In this document: one piece after another, positions 35,694-46,100 of the stretch
Layout of the letters: each line of letters begins with the position of its first letter
Position numbering within the stretch: the stretch's first letter is position 1
From: Parabacteroides goldsteinii
GTDB taxonomy: Bacteria; Bacteroidota; Bacteroidia; Bacteroidales; Tannerellaceae
Direction of reading: 5' to 3'
DNA: 64,000 nt
Assembly: GCF_015550595.1 (NCBI RefSeq)
Contig: NZ_JADNBB010000001.1
Coordinates: 446,473-510,472, forward strand
Notes under the pieces: generated by a model
Database searches by the model: none
The model's input: the letters and a program-made list of their open reading frames with translations, nothing else
Told to the model about the DNA's origin: nothing
Program-made: the position numbers and the translations under genes

Positions 35694-35787
35694 ATCTTTG
35701 TTGAATATTAGGTAAATATTAAAATTAACTACTTGATGTTTACTTGATTTCTTAACGGCGGATGTTACAGCATCTGCCGTTATTTTC
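35693..35787 (+). ncRNA. predicted cis-antisense small RNA at PUL1 susC start
   Basis: TATCTTTG (35693-35700) is a plus-strand TAnnTTTG box whose first base is shared with the susC start codon. About 55 bases on, AACGGCGGATG (35754-35764) pairs with CATCTGCCGTT (35771-35781, one G-T) and is followed by ATTTTC. Transcription from the box would give an RNA of about 80 nt, antisense to the susC leader. No -33 element is clear. The same layout recurs at the other two susC genes. Confidence 0.45.
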
Positions 35788-35833
35788 TTACATGGATTTT
35801 ATCATAGGCATTACTATTTAGAGGTTATACATT

Positions 35834-36808
35834 TTATTTACTTAAAGTGATAATATTGTTTTCTTCATTTTTCTCGATATTGAATTTGTGTATCCTTTGG
35901 ATCATACGGAGGATTTCATCAATACCGTCCCGTTGACGGAATTTACCGGTATATTCCCATTTGAATATGGAAGGGTCTTTTACTTCTATTTTTACATCAT
36001 AGTAGAGTTCCAGTTTTTTAAGAATGTCAATAAGAAGTTCATTCTCAAAACTGTAAATCCCATCTCTCCATAAAAAGTGATCGTAATGCGGAATTGAACC
36101 GATTTTCATGGTTCCGTTTTTTATTATCACCTGTTCATTCGGTTTTAGAATGACACCTTTTTTATCTGGCTGTGAAAAATAGACATGTAAAGAGCCTTCT
36201 ATCAGGCTTGTCTGAATCTCTTTCTCTCCGGGATAGCTATGTACATTGAATTTAGTACCCAATACTTTCATGTCTATACCCCGTGAGGAGACGATAAAGG
36301 GTTTTCTTGTATTTTTGGCAACATCGAAAAATGCTTCTCCTTCAACGAATACCCGCCTCTCTTTATCTGAGAAAACTGCCGGATAAATAAATGTAGTCTG
36401 TGAATTTAACCACACATCTGTTCCGTCTTGCAATGTTAGTTTGACCCGCTGGCCCGCAGGTACATAAAGCGTGTTGTCTGCAATTACTGGATGCATGGTT
36501 GAATGATGATTGGCGGTTACCCAATAGGTTGATAGGATCAATAACATTGCGATGGCGGCGCAACTTGCTGCATGAAATAACATCCGCCGAATTTTCTTTG
36601 TTCTGATTTTTGCATTAAAACGAATGTATCCATCCTGATTCGCTTTTTTATCATCAGCCTCGGGGGTAAGAGATAATAAAGCATACATATTTTTACTTTC
36701 GATAAATTGTTTCTTCAATTTATCGTCGGATTCAACTTGTCTCAGCAATTTCAATCTTTCAGCTGCATCAAGTTCTCCCTGGAAATATTTTTTTATTTGT
36801 TCGTCCAT
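35834..36808 (-). CDS. FecR-type anti-sigma factor (PUL1)
   Basis: 324 residues. A short cytoplasmic helical region (1-80) that should bind the sigma factor is followed by one membrane helix (about 78-98, MLFHAASCAAIAMLLILS), a periplasmic FecR domain (VPAGQRVKLTLQDGTDVWLNSQTTF, VEGEAFFDVAKNTRKPFIV, VLGTKFNVHSYPGE) and a C-terminal DUF4974 secretin/TonB-like domain (ILKKLELYYDVKIE to EYTGKFRQRDGIDEILRMI). It receives the signal from the SusC STN domain. It lies 66 bases after the sigma gene. Confidence 0.93.
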   Translation of the reverse strand: MDEQIKKYFQGELDAAERLKLLRQVESDDKLKKQFIESKNMYALLSLTPEADDKKANQDGYIRFNAKIRTKKIRRMLFHAASCAAIAMLLILSTYWVTANHHSTMHPVIADNTLYVPAGQRVKLTLQDGTDVWLNSQTTFIYPAVFSDKERRVFVEGEAFFDVAKNTRKPFIVSSRGIDMKVLGTKFNVHSYPGEKEIQTSLIEGSLHVYFSQPDKKGVILKPNEQVIIKNGTMKIGSIPHYDHFLWRDGIYSFENELLIDILKKLELYYDVKIEVKDPSIFKWEYTGKFRQRDGIDEILRMIQRIHKFNIEKNEENNIITLSK

Positions 36809-36874
36809 ACGATCGGTTTGTTATAATGTAAACACCTATATGGAAAAAATCCGCTAAAGGACGAACTCTATTTT

Positions 36875-37453
36875 TTAAAGATAGAAGAAGAATATAAATA
36901 AAAAAAGGTGTTCTTTTAATTCTGTTCTTAGTTTTTTATATGCTATACCTATCTGAGTTTCAATGGTATTAATTGAAATGTTCAGTTCTGTGGCTATTTG
37001 TTTCTGCTTTTTCCCCTCGATCTTGCTCATAACGAATATTTCCCTGCATTTGGGAGACAGAGTATCAAGCGCACGTGCTATTATTTTCTCGATATCCTGA
37101 TGGGAGAAAAGACTTTGATCGAATGCGTCTAATGAGTTCAGGTTCATTCGCAGAGTGATAAGATATTCTTCCTGTATCAGGTTGGCTGTTTCTTGTACAA
37201 TTGTTTTGTGGCGTAAATGGTTTAAGCATCTGTTCTTGACTGTAGTGAATAGATATGCAACTAGGTTTATGTGCATAGAGAGCATTTCTTTCTTTTCCCA
37301 AAGTTCAGTGAAAACATCCTGAACGATATTTTCTGCATCTTCTTCTCGTATAACATACTCCAAGGCAAAGTACTTCATTTTTGAGAAGTAAGAAAGATAA
37401 ATATCTTCAAATTTGATATTTTCTTTTTGATCAGTTAATGCTTCTGTTGCCAT
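36875..37453 (-). CDS. ECF sigma factor (PUL1)
   Basis: 192 residues with sigma region 2 (FEDIYLSYFSKMKYFALEYVIREEDAENIVQDVFTELWE, about 20-60) and region 4 (LDTLSPKCREIFVMSKIEGKKQKQIATELNISINTIETQI, about 130-170). It ends in a very hydrophobic Phe-rich tail (HLFLFIFFFYL). It should direct RNA polymerase to the susC promoter of PUL1 once released by the FecR protein encoded next to it. It is the first gene of the locus, reading leftward. Confidence 0.93.
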   Translation of the reverse strand: MATEALTDQKENIKFEDIYLSYFSKMKYFALEYVIREEDAENIVQDVFTELWEKKEMLSMHINLVAYLFTTVKNRCLNHLRHKTIVQETANLIQEEYLITLRMNLNSLDAFDQSLFSHQDIEKIIARALDTLSPKCREIFVMSKIEGKKQKQIATELNISINTIETQIGIAYKKLRTELKEHLFLFIFFFYL

Positions 37454-38293
37454 AGGTTAACTTTGTTCTAGATGAACTCAATTTTAAGCGATACGGCATT
37501 CTATTGATTGTCTGTTATATAGGAACTTTAGTAGAATTATTCTACTATGTATTCATATTTTTTCTATTATCGGATTTAGTGCACAATATTAACCAGTTAT
37601 ACTATAAATAGATTATATTTGCATTGAATATAACACAATAGTTCATCTAGGACTATGTCATTTATTTCTTTTGATTTTATGACTGGCTTTTAGTATCGAA
37701 AGTTATTTATGGATGTGTCAAAATGTTATTTTAACTGATTCATGGAGGGAGTGTATTTACTCGGGGGGAGTGGTTGATGTTTATTTTCGATTCTCGGGAT
37801 GTTTTGTATTGTGAAATAGAAAACATAATGCTTGATAATGAAACAAAAAGAAGATATATGTTTGTTTATAGTATCCATTTGCTTTTTATGAATTGGTGAT
37901 TAAAGTATTTTTGTTATTTCATTTTTGAAATCGTTTACAACCATTCTGGATAAATATTCTGCCGTAAAACATATGAAATGTGTTAAAAATATTATGTGAA
38001 TATATATAATATAACTATATTTGACATAATTTGTGCTTTAAATGAAATGCCTGTCCATTTAAAATGAGAAAAATTTCGTTTTAAACGAATTGTAATTTCG
38101 TTTAAAACAAGATATAAAAATGGTTTATAAGACAATTGTGTTAATAATTGTAATAGGGAATCTTCTGGAATAACAATTGGGAAAGATTTATAAGTTATTT
38201 GATTGGTCTGTTTTGAGATGTAAAGTCATGTAAAATGAGTATTGGGTATCATTTTGTCAAATTAAATTGAGGGAATGCAACAACTATATGTAC
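37454..38293. other. 0.84-kb AT-rich gene-free gap between PUL1 and PUL2
   Basis: No supported gene. It contains several exact palindromes: GTAGAATTATTCTAC (37531-37545), TTTAAATG/CATTTAAA (38037-38044 and 38056-38063), TTCGTTTTAAACGAA (38075-38089), and GTTTTAAACGAA/TTCGTTTAAAAC (38078-38089 and 38097-38108). CTAGATGAAC (37468-37477) is mirrored as GTTCATCTAG at 37641-37650. Plus-strand TATATTTG boxes occur at 37614-37621 and 38016-38023. It could hold small RNAs or the remains of a lost gene. Confidence 0.5.
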
Positions 38294-38321
38294 GGGGGCA
38301 TGTCTGGGAAGTTATGCCCCC
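38294..38321. terminator. terminator hairpin at the end of PUL2
   Basis: GGGGGCAT (38294-38301) pairs with ATGCCCCC (38314-38321), with a flanking TATGTA/TACATA extension. It lies just downstream of the last PUL2 gene (minus strand). Confidence 0.6.
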
Positions 38322-38349
38322 TTATATACATACAGATGCAGTAGGGTAT

Positions 38350-38937
38350 TTACTGGTGTATTTTATCGATAATAGTCATTCGCTCGTTGAGCGTTGTTTG
38401 TTTATTATTATCCCAGTACTTACAATCGAGTTCGAAGAAGGTGGAAGTAAAGGGTTTTGTCAGTTCTGTTTTGATAATAACTATTTCAAACAGATTGCTG
38501 ATGCTATCCAAACGGGCTATTAGGTCGTCATGTCTGATACTTATTATTTCAGTTGTCGGAAGGACATTTCCCATCTCTGTTTTCAGATTATTTATCCCCG
38601 GACAAAAATATTCTTCCAGGAAAGATAGTTCTTCGTCCTGATAGATATGGGCATACACATGAGAAGAGTTATCCAGCATGTTTTTGACTGTGCCCAGCAC
38701 TTCCGTATAAGGCTCGCTGGCGTATAAGGTCGTGATACCTTCCTTAGCCTGCAATGGGTATGCCATATCCGTGATGACTATCCAGTTGCGGTGGCCTAAT
38801 AGGGGGAGCTTTTCTTGCAGGACAGTTTGCCAGTTGTCAGAACCGGAAGTCTGTTTTGTTTCTATCGGATCTTTCTGAAAGCAACTGCTTAGAAATAAGT
38901 TAGCAAACAAACAGTATAGTATAATCAGTTTATTCAT
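38350..38937 (-). CDS. lipoprotein with RbsD/FucU-like fold
   Basis: 195 residues; a lipobox LFLSSC (Cys19) follows the signal. The mature part resembles RbsD/FucU sugar mutarotases: EKLPLLGHRNWIVITDMAYP matches the L-G-H-x-D...D-A-x-x-P opening that contains the catalytic histidine, and the end (RHDDLIARLDSISNLFEIVIIKTE) resembles the RbsD C-terminal half. RbsD and FucU are normally cytosolic, and this one should be lipidated and exported. It is the last gene of PUL2, 4 bases after GH116, so a role in handling the sugar that GH116 releases is plausible. The fold call is from motif similarity only. Confidence 0.55.
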   Translation of the reverse strand: MNKLIILYCLFANLFLSSCFQKDPIETKQTSGSDNWQTVLQEKLPLLGHRNWIVITDMAYPLQAKEGITTLYASEPYTEVLGTVKNMLDNSSHVYAHIYQDEELSFLEEYFCPGINNLKTEMGNVLPTTEIISIRHDDLIARLDSISNLFEIVIIKTELTKPFTSTFFELDCKYWDNNKQTTLNERMTIIDKIHQ

Positions 38938-38941
38938 AACC

Positions 38942-41491
38942 CTACAGTTTTATTGTTTGTTTATTTCCTTCTTTCAGATCGAAATGTTTTAATTTCATCT
39001 CTTTTTTATTGCCGATGGTAAGCGATTCCAATTGGAGTGAGTCGTTGATGACTTCGATGGTTACATCATTATCGGTGACTTGGATAGTTCCCCATGCATA
39101 GCCGTTACTCCAGAAATAGTTGCCGGGACGGTCTGTAATTTTCATGCTTTTATCGACACCCGAGTATTGGAAATCGCTTAAAGCGATGATAGCGGACCAG
39201 CTTGCCATCGACCGGGCATAATGATGTCCGCATTCCGGTTCGCTGAAAGGATTCCGTTTGGCTCCGTCGTGACGGTCGCGTACGGATTGGATACAGGTGA
39301 GGGCTTCTTTTTCCATACCTTCGTAGATCATACCTACAGCCGCACAGTATTCGAATCCGGTCATAACTTCGGCAAAATAGGGGAATGGAACTTCCAGGCG
39401 ACCTTTAGGCCAGGAGGCCATAAGTAGTCCAGATTCATTGCCCATTACATAAGAACGCATATTATTGAAATGGCGGCTGAAGTCCGTGACATAATTGTAT
39501 TTCATGATGCTGTTCATACTTGTCCGGATATGTTCTTTGTTACCCAAATAACCTAATCCACATAAATGGGACATATATTGGCCGACCAACTGGTCTACCA
39601 GGCAGCCGGGACCTAATTGGAAGGCGGGGATTTTGACATTCGGGTCATTCATATCCAAGTATTCGAAAGTTTTCGGATCAGTGATTTTATGTTCATAATA
39701 TTCACCGTTGAACAGGTTTTTGTCCATCCAGCTGCTTCCTTTTTCGAACAGAGTATGACATTTCTTTGCAAAATCTTTGTCTTTCATGGCTGTAGCCATC
39801 TTTTCCGCAGCCTTTAATGCTCCCATATACCAGAAGCCCATTTGAGGGTTCGGACCATAATAGTCTACGTCCATGGTATTATGCTGGGAACCTTCCATGA
39901 CACCATCCTGATTGCCGTCCCATCCTTTTTCCGTCCAAGCGTAGGAGAGGACTTTTTTTACCTGTTTCCAGTTGTTTCTCAGGAAATCAGTATCTCCGGA
40001 AAATTGCCATTCGCGGTATATTTTCATGATACAACCCATTTGTCCGTCAGCTGCTGCACTGTTGCTTTTGTTTGCTTCCGAGAGTGGGAGTGAGGCTCTG
40101 AAGTTCATCAAACCGTTTTCTTTGGTGGCATAATTGAATTCTACGTCACGCATGGTTTTTGCCAGTTCCCCGAAAAGATAAGGAGTTGCCACTTCGTAGT
40201 TCCATACATGAGTACATGAACCGGCACATGAGCCGAAACGGTCCATGACACCTTCCCAACCCATCATATGCCCGCTAGGCAAACGAAATACGGTCTGTGA
40301 ACGTAAAGTGGCAAGGTTAAACAGGGCAGCTTCTTTTACAACATCCGGATAAGAAGTATTGAGCAATGCGTTTACGAAAGATAATGTCTTCTTTTCCAGT
40401 ACGGGTATTTGTGGGATGATCATTTCTGCTGCTTTCCAGGCATCCGGATACTGGTTGCTATAATAGTTGCCGACTACGGTAGAAGACCAGGCTTTTCGAT
40501 TCGGGAAATTCCAGGTGATATAGAATGTAAATGTTTCTGTGCTTTGAGGAGCTACCATTTTTTTTACGGATAGGGAAGCCATCGGGTCTTCGTCTTCCTG
40601 TTTGTTCCGTTCCGTCAATATGCCGTCTGCACTGAAATCATCCCAGAAGTTTAGTATGCCGTTGTTCCAGCTGTCGGATTTGGATGAGGTACGATAGGTA
40701 ACCTTCCCGGTTGCCTGAGTCGTAAAGGCGACAGTCCCCCATGCCGGGTCGTTTTTGTCTACACCGTCCGAGTAAAGGTAGATCCCCTTTATTCCGTTAC
40801 TTTCGATGTATTCGTTTTTGTTGTCTTTTACTCCGGTGGGAATGTAATCTCCTTTCCAGTCTGTACGGAATTGGCTTCCGTCTTTACCGATGAAATTACG
40901 CATAGAACCACAAATGGCAACGTCCATCGGTTGGTTGGTCGTGTTGGTCACCTCATAAGAGAGGACAGCGACAGGCAATCCACTGGCATCGGCATCGCCC
41001 GGAATGAATGGGTTAAAACCTTTTATTTTGACTTTTACGGGTAAATCTTTGTCTGATAAAGAGACTTGTCCGAAAGGATAGGCTGCGTCGAACGAGGCTT
41101 CGGCAAAACGCGGAAGACCGTGATGATTGACAGGGCGTCCTTCATAATGGAGATATTCCTGTGGATATAAAGGGCCGGCCAGTAGGGTTGTGGTAGCTTC
41201 CCGGTTTTGCGGTTTGGCATAGATTGCAAAAAAGGGAGCATTGTTACCGGTTGTTACCGTACTGTATTTCTTTGCCGGAATATTCATGATTTCCCAGTCC
41301 CGGAGTTCTCCGCGACCACCCAATGATACGGTTCCTGTCCCGATGCCGCCTAACGGCAATGCTATCTGGTAAAGATGTTCCTGATCGTATTTCTTTAATA
41401 CCGGCCATTGTTGCGGCTTCCATTCTTGGGCTTGGAGTGCTATAATACCGGAAAGTATTGTTCCGGCCACGATTAAATATAGTTTATTCAT
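38942..41491 (-). CDS. GH116 family beta-glycosidase (bile-acid-beta-glucosidase-like)
   Basis: 849 residues with a signal peptide (cut near residue 22, LQAQ). The N-terminal beta sandwich starts with ALPLGGIGTGTVSLGGRGELRDWEIMN, a GH116 (former DUF608/GBA2) hallmark. The (alpha/alpha)6 catalytic domain contains HMMGWEGVMDRFGSCAGSCTHVWNYE and GNQDGVMEGSQHNTMDVDYYGPNPQMGFWYMGAL, the latter carrying the conserved acid/base Asp region of the family. Members hydrolyse beta-glucosides, beta-xylosides or N-acetylglucosaminides. The specificity here is unknown. It lies downstream of susD in the PUL2 operon and is the only glycosidase in that locus. Confidence 0.88.
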   Translation of the reverse strand: MNKLYLIVAGTILSGIIALQAQEWKPQQWPVLKKYDQEHLYQIALPLGGIGTGTVSLGGRGELRDWEIMNIPAKKYSTVTTGNNAPFFAIYAKPQNREATTTLLAGPLYPQEYLHYEGRPVNHHGLPRFAEASFDAAYPFGQVSLSDKDLPVKVKIKGFNPFIPGDADASGLPVAVLSYEVTNTTNQPMDVAICGSMRNFIGKDGSQFRTDWKGDYIPTGVKDNKNEYIESNGIKGIYLYSDGVDKNDPAWGTVAFTTQATGKVTYRTSSKSDSWNNGILNFWDDFSADGILTERNKQEDEDPMASLSVKKMVAPQSTETFTFYITWNFPNRKAWSSTVVGNYYSNQYPDAWKAAEMIIPQIPVLEKKTLSFVNALLNTSYPDVVKEAALFNLATLRSQTVFRLPSGHMMGWEGVMDRFGSCAGSCTHVWNYEVATPYLFGELAKTMRDVEFNYATKENGLMNFRASLPLSEANKSNSAAADGQMGCIMKIYREWQFSGDTDFLRNNWKQVKKVLSYAWTEKGWDGNQDGVMEGSQHNTMDVDYYGPNPQMGFWYMGALKAAEKMATAMKDKDFAKKCHTLFEKGSSWMDKNLFNGEYYEHKITDPKTFEYLDMNDPNVKIPAFQLGPGCLVDQLVGQYMSHLCGLGYLGNKEHIRTSMNSIMKYNYVTDFSRHFNNMRSYVMGNESGLLMASWPKGRLEVPFPYFAEVMTGFEYCAAVGMIYEGMEKEALTCIQSVRDRHDGAKRNPFSEPECGHHYARSMASWSAIIALSDFQYSGVDKSMKITDRPGNYFWSNGYAWGTIQVTDNDVTIEVINDSLQLESLTIGNKKEMKLKHFDLKEGNKQTIKL

Positions 41492-41511
41492 GTGTAAAAT
41501 ATAGTTTATTT

Positions 41512-41539
41512 GAAAGACCGGCTCTATAACCGGTCTTTC
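41512..41539 (-). terminator. hairpin between PUL2 susD and GH116
   Basis: GAAAGACCGG (41512-41521) pairs perfectly with CCGGTCTTTC (41530-41539) in the gap between the susD-like stop and the GH116 start. It matches in position the hairpin after the PUL1 susD gene. Confidence 0.6.
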
Positions 41540-41552
41540 TGTTTTAATTAGA

Positions 41553-43184
41553 TTACCAATTCGGGTTTTGTCCTAAATTGGGATTATTGTCTCGTACTGA
41601 TTGCGGAACAGGCCACAAATAATGTTTCGTAGGATCAAAGGTACGGTTTTGTCCTAAGAATTGTTTTACCGTATAGTCTCCGATAGGTGCATTTTCATCT
41701 TCATTAATGCCATATCCCGGTTCGTTCAATACCTTTTCAGCTATTTTCCAACGCAGGATATCGAAATAGCGTTTATGTTCGGTAACGAATTCATGCCGTC
41801 TTTCTTCCCGTATCTTTTCACGCATAGCTTCCTGATTGCCGACTAACTGATCTACGCCCGGCAGTTCGGCACGTTCGCGCACCTGGTTGACTGCCCATGC
41901 TATTTGTGAATTGTTCGGATCATATTCATTGAGTGCTTCTGCATAAATCAGGAGAACTTCCGCATACCTGTACAGGCTGAAATTAGTCCATGAGGCATCC
42001 GGTTTAATCAATTCCTGATCATTATATTTTAAATACATATAACCAGTGATACCACCACCTTCATGATTGATCCTTTCGTCTTTGTTATAAGCCGGATGCG
42101 GCATGTAAGGTTCGTGAGAACCATTTGGACGCAAGCATTCATAACCGGGCAAGAAGAAAGTCTTTTTTAAACGGGCATCTCTGTTTTCCCATGGGTTGTT
42201 CTTGTCGTAAGAATCTGATTCATAAATACTCTTTCCGTCCTTCATTTCGTATGAATCTACTAACTGACGAGTGGGACAGAAGCTGGCCCATCCCTGTCCG
42301 GTGATACCTGTTCCGGCCGGAGAAGCTAAAATAGGCAACATGTGAGTTATTTCGTTTTCTTTATACTGATACGCCAGTATAACCTCTTTATTGTTGTTGT
42401 TGGCTTCAGCTTTGAAGATATATGCGAAATCGTCTTCCAGGCCGTACAAGTTCATGTCTATAACCTGCTTGGCTGTGTTGGCTGCTTCTTTCCATAAATC
42501 GGTCGCTTCTTGTCCGTTGTGAAATTTGGCATAGCTAGCTATATCCAAATACATATCTGCTTTTAATGTGAGGGCAGCTCCCTTGGTGATGCGACCGATG
42601 TTGTCGCCCGAATAAGTTTCCGGCAGATATTTGATTGCTTTGTTGATATTTTCCAGTGCGTAATCCAAAACTTCCTGCTTAGGTGAACGTGGTAGTGCTG
42701 CTTCTTCCAGGTCGATCGGTTTTTCCTTGATTAAAGGTATGTCACCGAAATGACGTGTCATGCGGTAGTAGCGCAGAGCCAGGATAAAGCGGGCTTCTCC
42801 TTCATACTGTTGCTTTTTGGTTTCATCTATATTCATACCTTCCAGGCGATCCAGAAAATACAATATTCTGCGGATATGATCGTATTTCCATTCTTCTTTC
42901 AGATAACCGGTACCGGCATTGTGGGATCCTTGGCAAATATATCCTAAACCACTTTCTCCCCAAGCATTTGTCATCAATGAGTTGTCGCTTTGGCAATCTC
43001 TCCAGAAATCGCGTGAGTTTGGCAATAACGGATATAAAGCGTTTACTCCGGCCAAAGCATCTGCTTCTGTTTGCCAGAACGTATTTTCGGATGCCTGTGA
43101 AAGAGGAACACGATCCAGAAAATCAGAACAACTACTCAATGTGAGTGCTGAAACTAATAAAAATGCTAAACTATATTTTTTCAT
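41553..43184 (-). CDS. RagB/SusD family glycan-binding lipoprotein (PUL2)
   Basis: 543 residues, lipobox TLSSC (Cys19) followed by SDFLDRVPLSQASENTFWQTEADALAGVNALYPLL, the classical SusD opening. Further marks are EARFILALRYYRMTRHFGDIPLI, LTLKADMYLDIASYAKF, LYRYAEVLLIYAEALNEYD, EERRHEFVTEHKRYFDILRW and the end WPVPQSVRDNNPNLGQNPNW. It should cap the SusC channel encoded 5 bases upstream and bind its glycan. Confidence 0.96.
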   Translation of the reverse strand: MKKYSLAFLLVSALTLSSCSDFLDRVPLSQASENTFWQTEADALAGVNALYPLLPNSRDFWRDCQSDNSLMTNAWGESGLGYICQGSHNAGTGYLKEEWKYDHIRRILYFLDRLEGMNIDETKKQQYEGEARFILALRYYRMTRHFGDIPLIKEKPIDLEEAALPRSPKQEVLDYALENINKAIKYLPETYSGDNIGRITKGAALTLKADMYLDIASYAKFHNGQEATDLWKEAANTAKQVIDMNLYGLEDDFAYIFKAEANNNNKEVILAYQYKENEITHMLPILASPAGTGITGQGWASFCPTRQLVDSYEMKDGKSIYESDSYDKNNPWENRDARLKKTFFLPGYECLRPNGSHEPYMPHPAYNKDERINHEGGGITGYMYLKYNDQELIKPDASWTNFSLYRYAEVLLIYAEALNEYDPNNSQIAWAVNQVRERAELPGVDQLVGNQEAMREKIREERRHEFVTEHKRYFDILRWKIAEKVLNEPGYGINEDENAPIGDYTVKQFLGQNRTFDPTKHYLWPVPQSVRDNNPNLGQNPNW

Positions 43185-43189
43185 GATTC

Positions 43190-46100
43190 TTAAAATTGAA
43201 GATTAAAACCGAATGAGAATGTTCTTGCCAGCGGATACCAACCGCCTTCCGGGTCGAAACCGTCATAACCGGTGATGGTTGCCAGATTCTGTCCGGAAAG
43301 ATACAATCTCAAATATTGAATATTGACACGTTCCAATGCACTTTTGGGAACAGTATAACCGATCTGTATATTTTGTATTTTCAGATAATCGGCTGTACGC
43401 AACCAGAAACTGTTGTATCTGGAATCGTAGTCATTGGCTGTGTTCGATAAAGTCAGACGCGGGTAGGAAGCATCCCTGTTTGTTTCACTCCATGCATCCA
43501 GGTGCATAGGACGTGCGTTGTCTGTCAGGTAGAACGCCCATCCTTCATAGCCTTGAAGATATTTTTTGAAGTTCAATTTTCCATACATATTCATAGAGAA
43601 GTCGAAATCTTTATAGCCGAACGAAAGATTCATACCGAAGTTTACAGGAATCTTACGGTTTAGTACGACACGGTCTTTTTCGTCGATTACATTGTCATTG
43701 TTTTGATCTTTGAACTTGATGTTACCGGGTAACACATTTCCTTGATCGGGTGAGCCGGCAATCTCTTCTTCGCTTTGAAACAGACCGATAGCCTCGTATC
43801 CGTATGGCAACTGATAGCGGTCGTTTAGATAAGTTACTTTGTTGTTGTCTTCAATCCATCTTTCCGAGTCACCCATTTCCAGCACTTTGTTTTTAGAATA
43901 ACTGAGGTTTACATCGACACCCCAACGGAAATCACCCTTCGAATCCTGATAACTGGTCAGGATATCCATACCCTGGTTCTTCATCTTCAACAGATTTGAA
44001 TAAGGGGCATTCAGACCGAACTCGCTTGGTACAGGTGGACGATATAGAATATTGTCTCTCAGGTTGATAAAATAGTCGGCAGACAATTTAATACGCTGAT
44101 CCAATACTCCGAAATCTAAACCAAAGTTTGTATATTTAGACTCTTCCCAAGTGATGTTGGGGTTTACGGCTATATTATTATAGGCACCACCTACCAGTTT
44201 GTCGTTGAAAGCGTAGATTTTGGGATCGTAAGATAAAATCTGTGCAGTCGGATAATAACCAACCTTTTCCGCATCTCCCAATATACCCCAGGAAGCTCTC
44301 ACCTTCAACTCAGACAACCAATTGCTTGCAGGCATCATAAAAGCCTCACGATGTATATTCCAGCCTCCGGAAAAAGAAGGGAATACACCCCAGCGGTGTC
44401 CTTTGGCGAAACGAGAGGAGCCGTCAGCACGCAAACTGGCTTCAAACAGATATTTACCCTGATAGTCGTAATTTAGACGACCGAACCAGGATTGTACGGC
44501 TACATCATTACTATATTCATTGCCATTGCCGTCGGCACTGCCGTTCTGCTTGTTGTCGCTACCGGTGTTCAGTACGTCTATGCCGTCAAACGGCAGTTTG
44601 TCACGGGAAGCCCAGAAACCATCAGACTTGTAATATTCCTGTGAATAACCGGCCAATACTTTAAAATTATGATCAGCTGCGATTTTGAAAGAATAGTCGC
44701 TTGTAAACTGTAATTGCGTACGGAAATTGTAAGTATTTGTTTCCTTCAAAGAAGAAACCTGATTTTCTGTTTTTGCAATATTCCCATCATTGTCATACAG
44801 ATAATAAGTATTCTTACGGTCCTTGTATGTCGTGTTATGGGAGTAAGTTGCAATATTACCTTTGATATTCCAGTCTTTTAACGGAGAATAGCTAACATCG
44901 AAAATAGCCATCATCTCTTTATGTCTTTCTTTGGAATATCCTGATTCATTGACACCGGCAATGGGATTACCACCCATGGCACCGCCTGTGGCGTAAGAAC
45001 CGTCTGTATTATAGATAGGAGTAACCGGAGAGATACGTGCTGCTTGTGTCTGCCAGATTGTTGTTCCGCCATTCGGATTCTTGATATTGGTTTGTGTATA
45101 TTGCAGACTGGCACGAGCTTCCAGGTTCTTTAAAATCTGAAAACGCATATCCGGTTTGAATATCAATCGGTTATAATTGTTGTTCGGTAAGTTGCCGTCT
45201 TGATAGTCATTAGAGATGGAGAAACGGTAAGAGATTGATTTTTCTTTTCCGGATAGTGCAACATGGGTATTGTTGATAACGGTATTCTTCTTGTAAATTT
45301 CTTTATACCATTTGTTATCTACATATTTGCCCGCATGTAAATCCTGGATACCTTGTTCGCCGTAGACTGCCTGCTTTCCGTCGTTTATCATGGCTTGGTC
45401 ATACAAGCGCATAAAATCTTCAGCACCTACGAAGTCGAGTTTAAACTGTGGATTCTGTATACCGATATTACTCGAAAATTCAACGGTTGGACGTTCTGTC
45501 GCTTTCGCTCCCTTGGTTGTTACCAAAATAACACCGTTGGCAGCACGTGAACCGTAGATAGCTGCCGAAGCGGCATCCTTCAAGATGGATACACTTTCTA
45601 TATCGTTAGGATTTAACGTATAAATATTACCGGGTATACCATCGATAAGCACCAGTACACCGGAGCTATCTCCGATAGTAGATATTCCACGAATATTGAT
45701 ACTTGCCCCTGAACCGGCTGCACCACTTCCTTTAGTGACTACCATACCCGGTACAGATCCGGCCAGCAACTCCTGTACATTCGTTACAGGACGGGATTTT
45801 AAAACCTCGTCTGCTTTTACAGTTCCGATCGATCCGGTCAGGTTTACTTTCTTTTGTGTACCAAATCCGACAACGACAACTTCATCGATAGCCTGTGTAT
45901 CTTCTTTTAGAATGACTTTCAGGCTTGTTTGTTTTCCTGCTCTGATTTCTTGCGGAGTATAACCGATATATGAAATGACAATAATGTCATTATCCGATAT
46001 ATTTGCCAGGCTGAAATTTCCATCGACGTCAGTAATCGTTCCATTGGTAGTACCCTTGACAGATACATTTGCACCGATGATAGCTTCGCCCTTTTCATCA

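Noticed and set aside
45696-45962. Conserved-looking antisense frames in susC (also 34846-35127 and 58388-58663)
   Set aside because: They mirror the conserved plug region of SusC on the other strand, and they have no starts or sites of their own.
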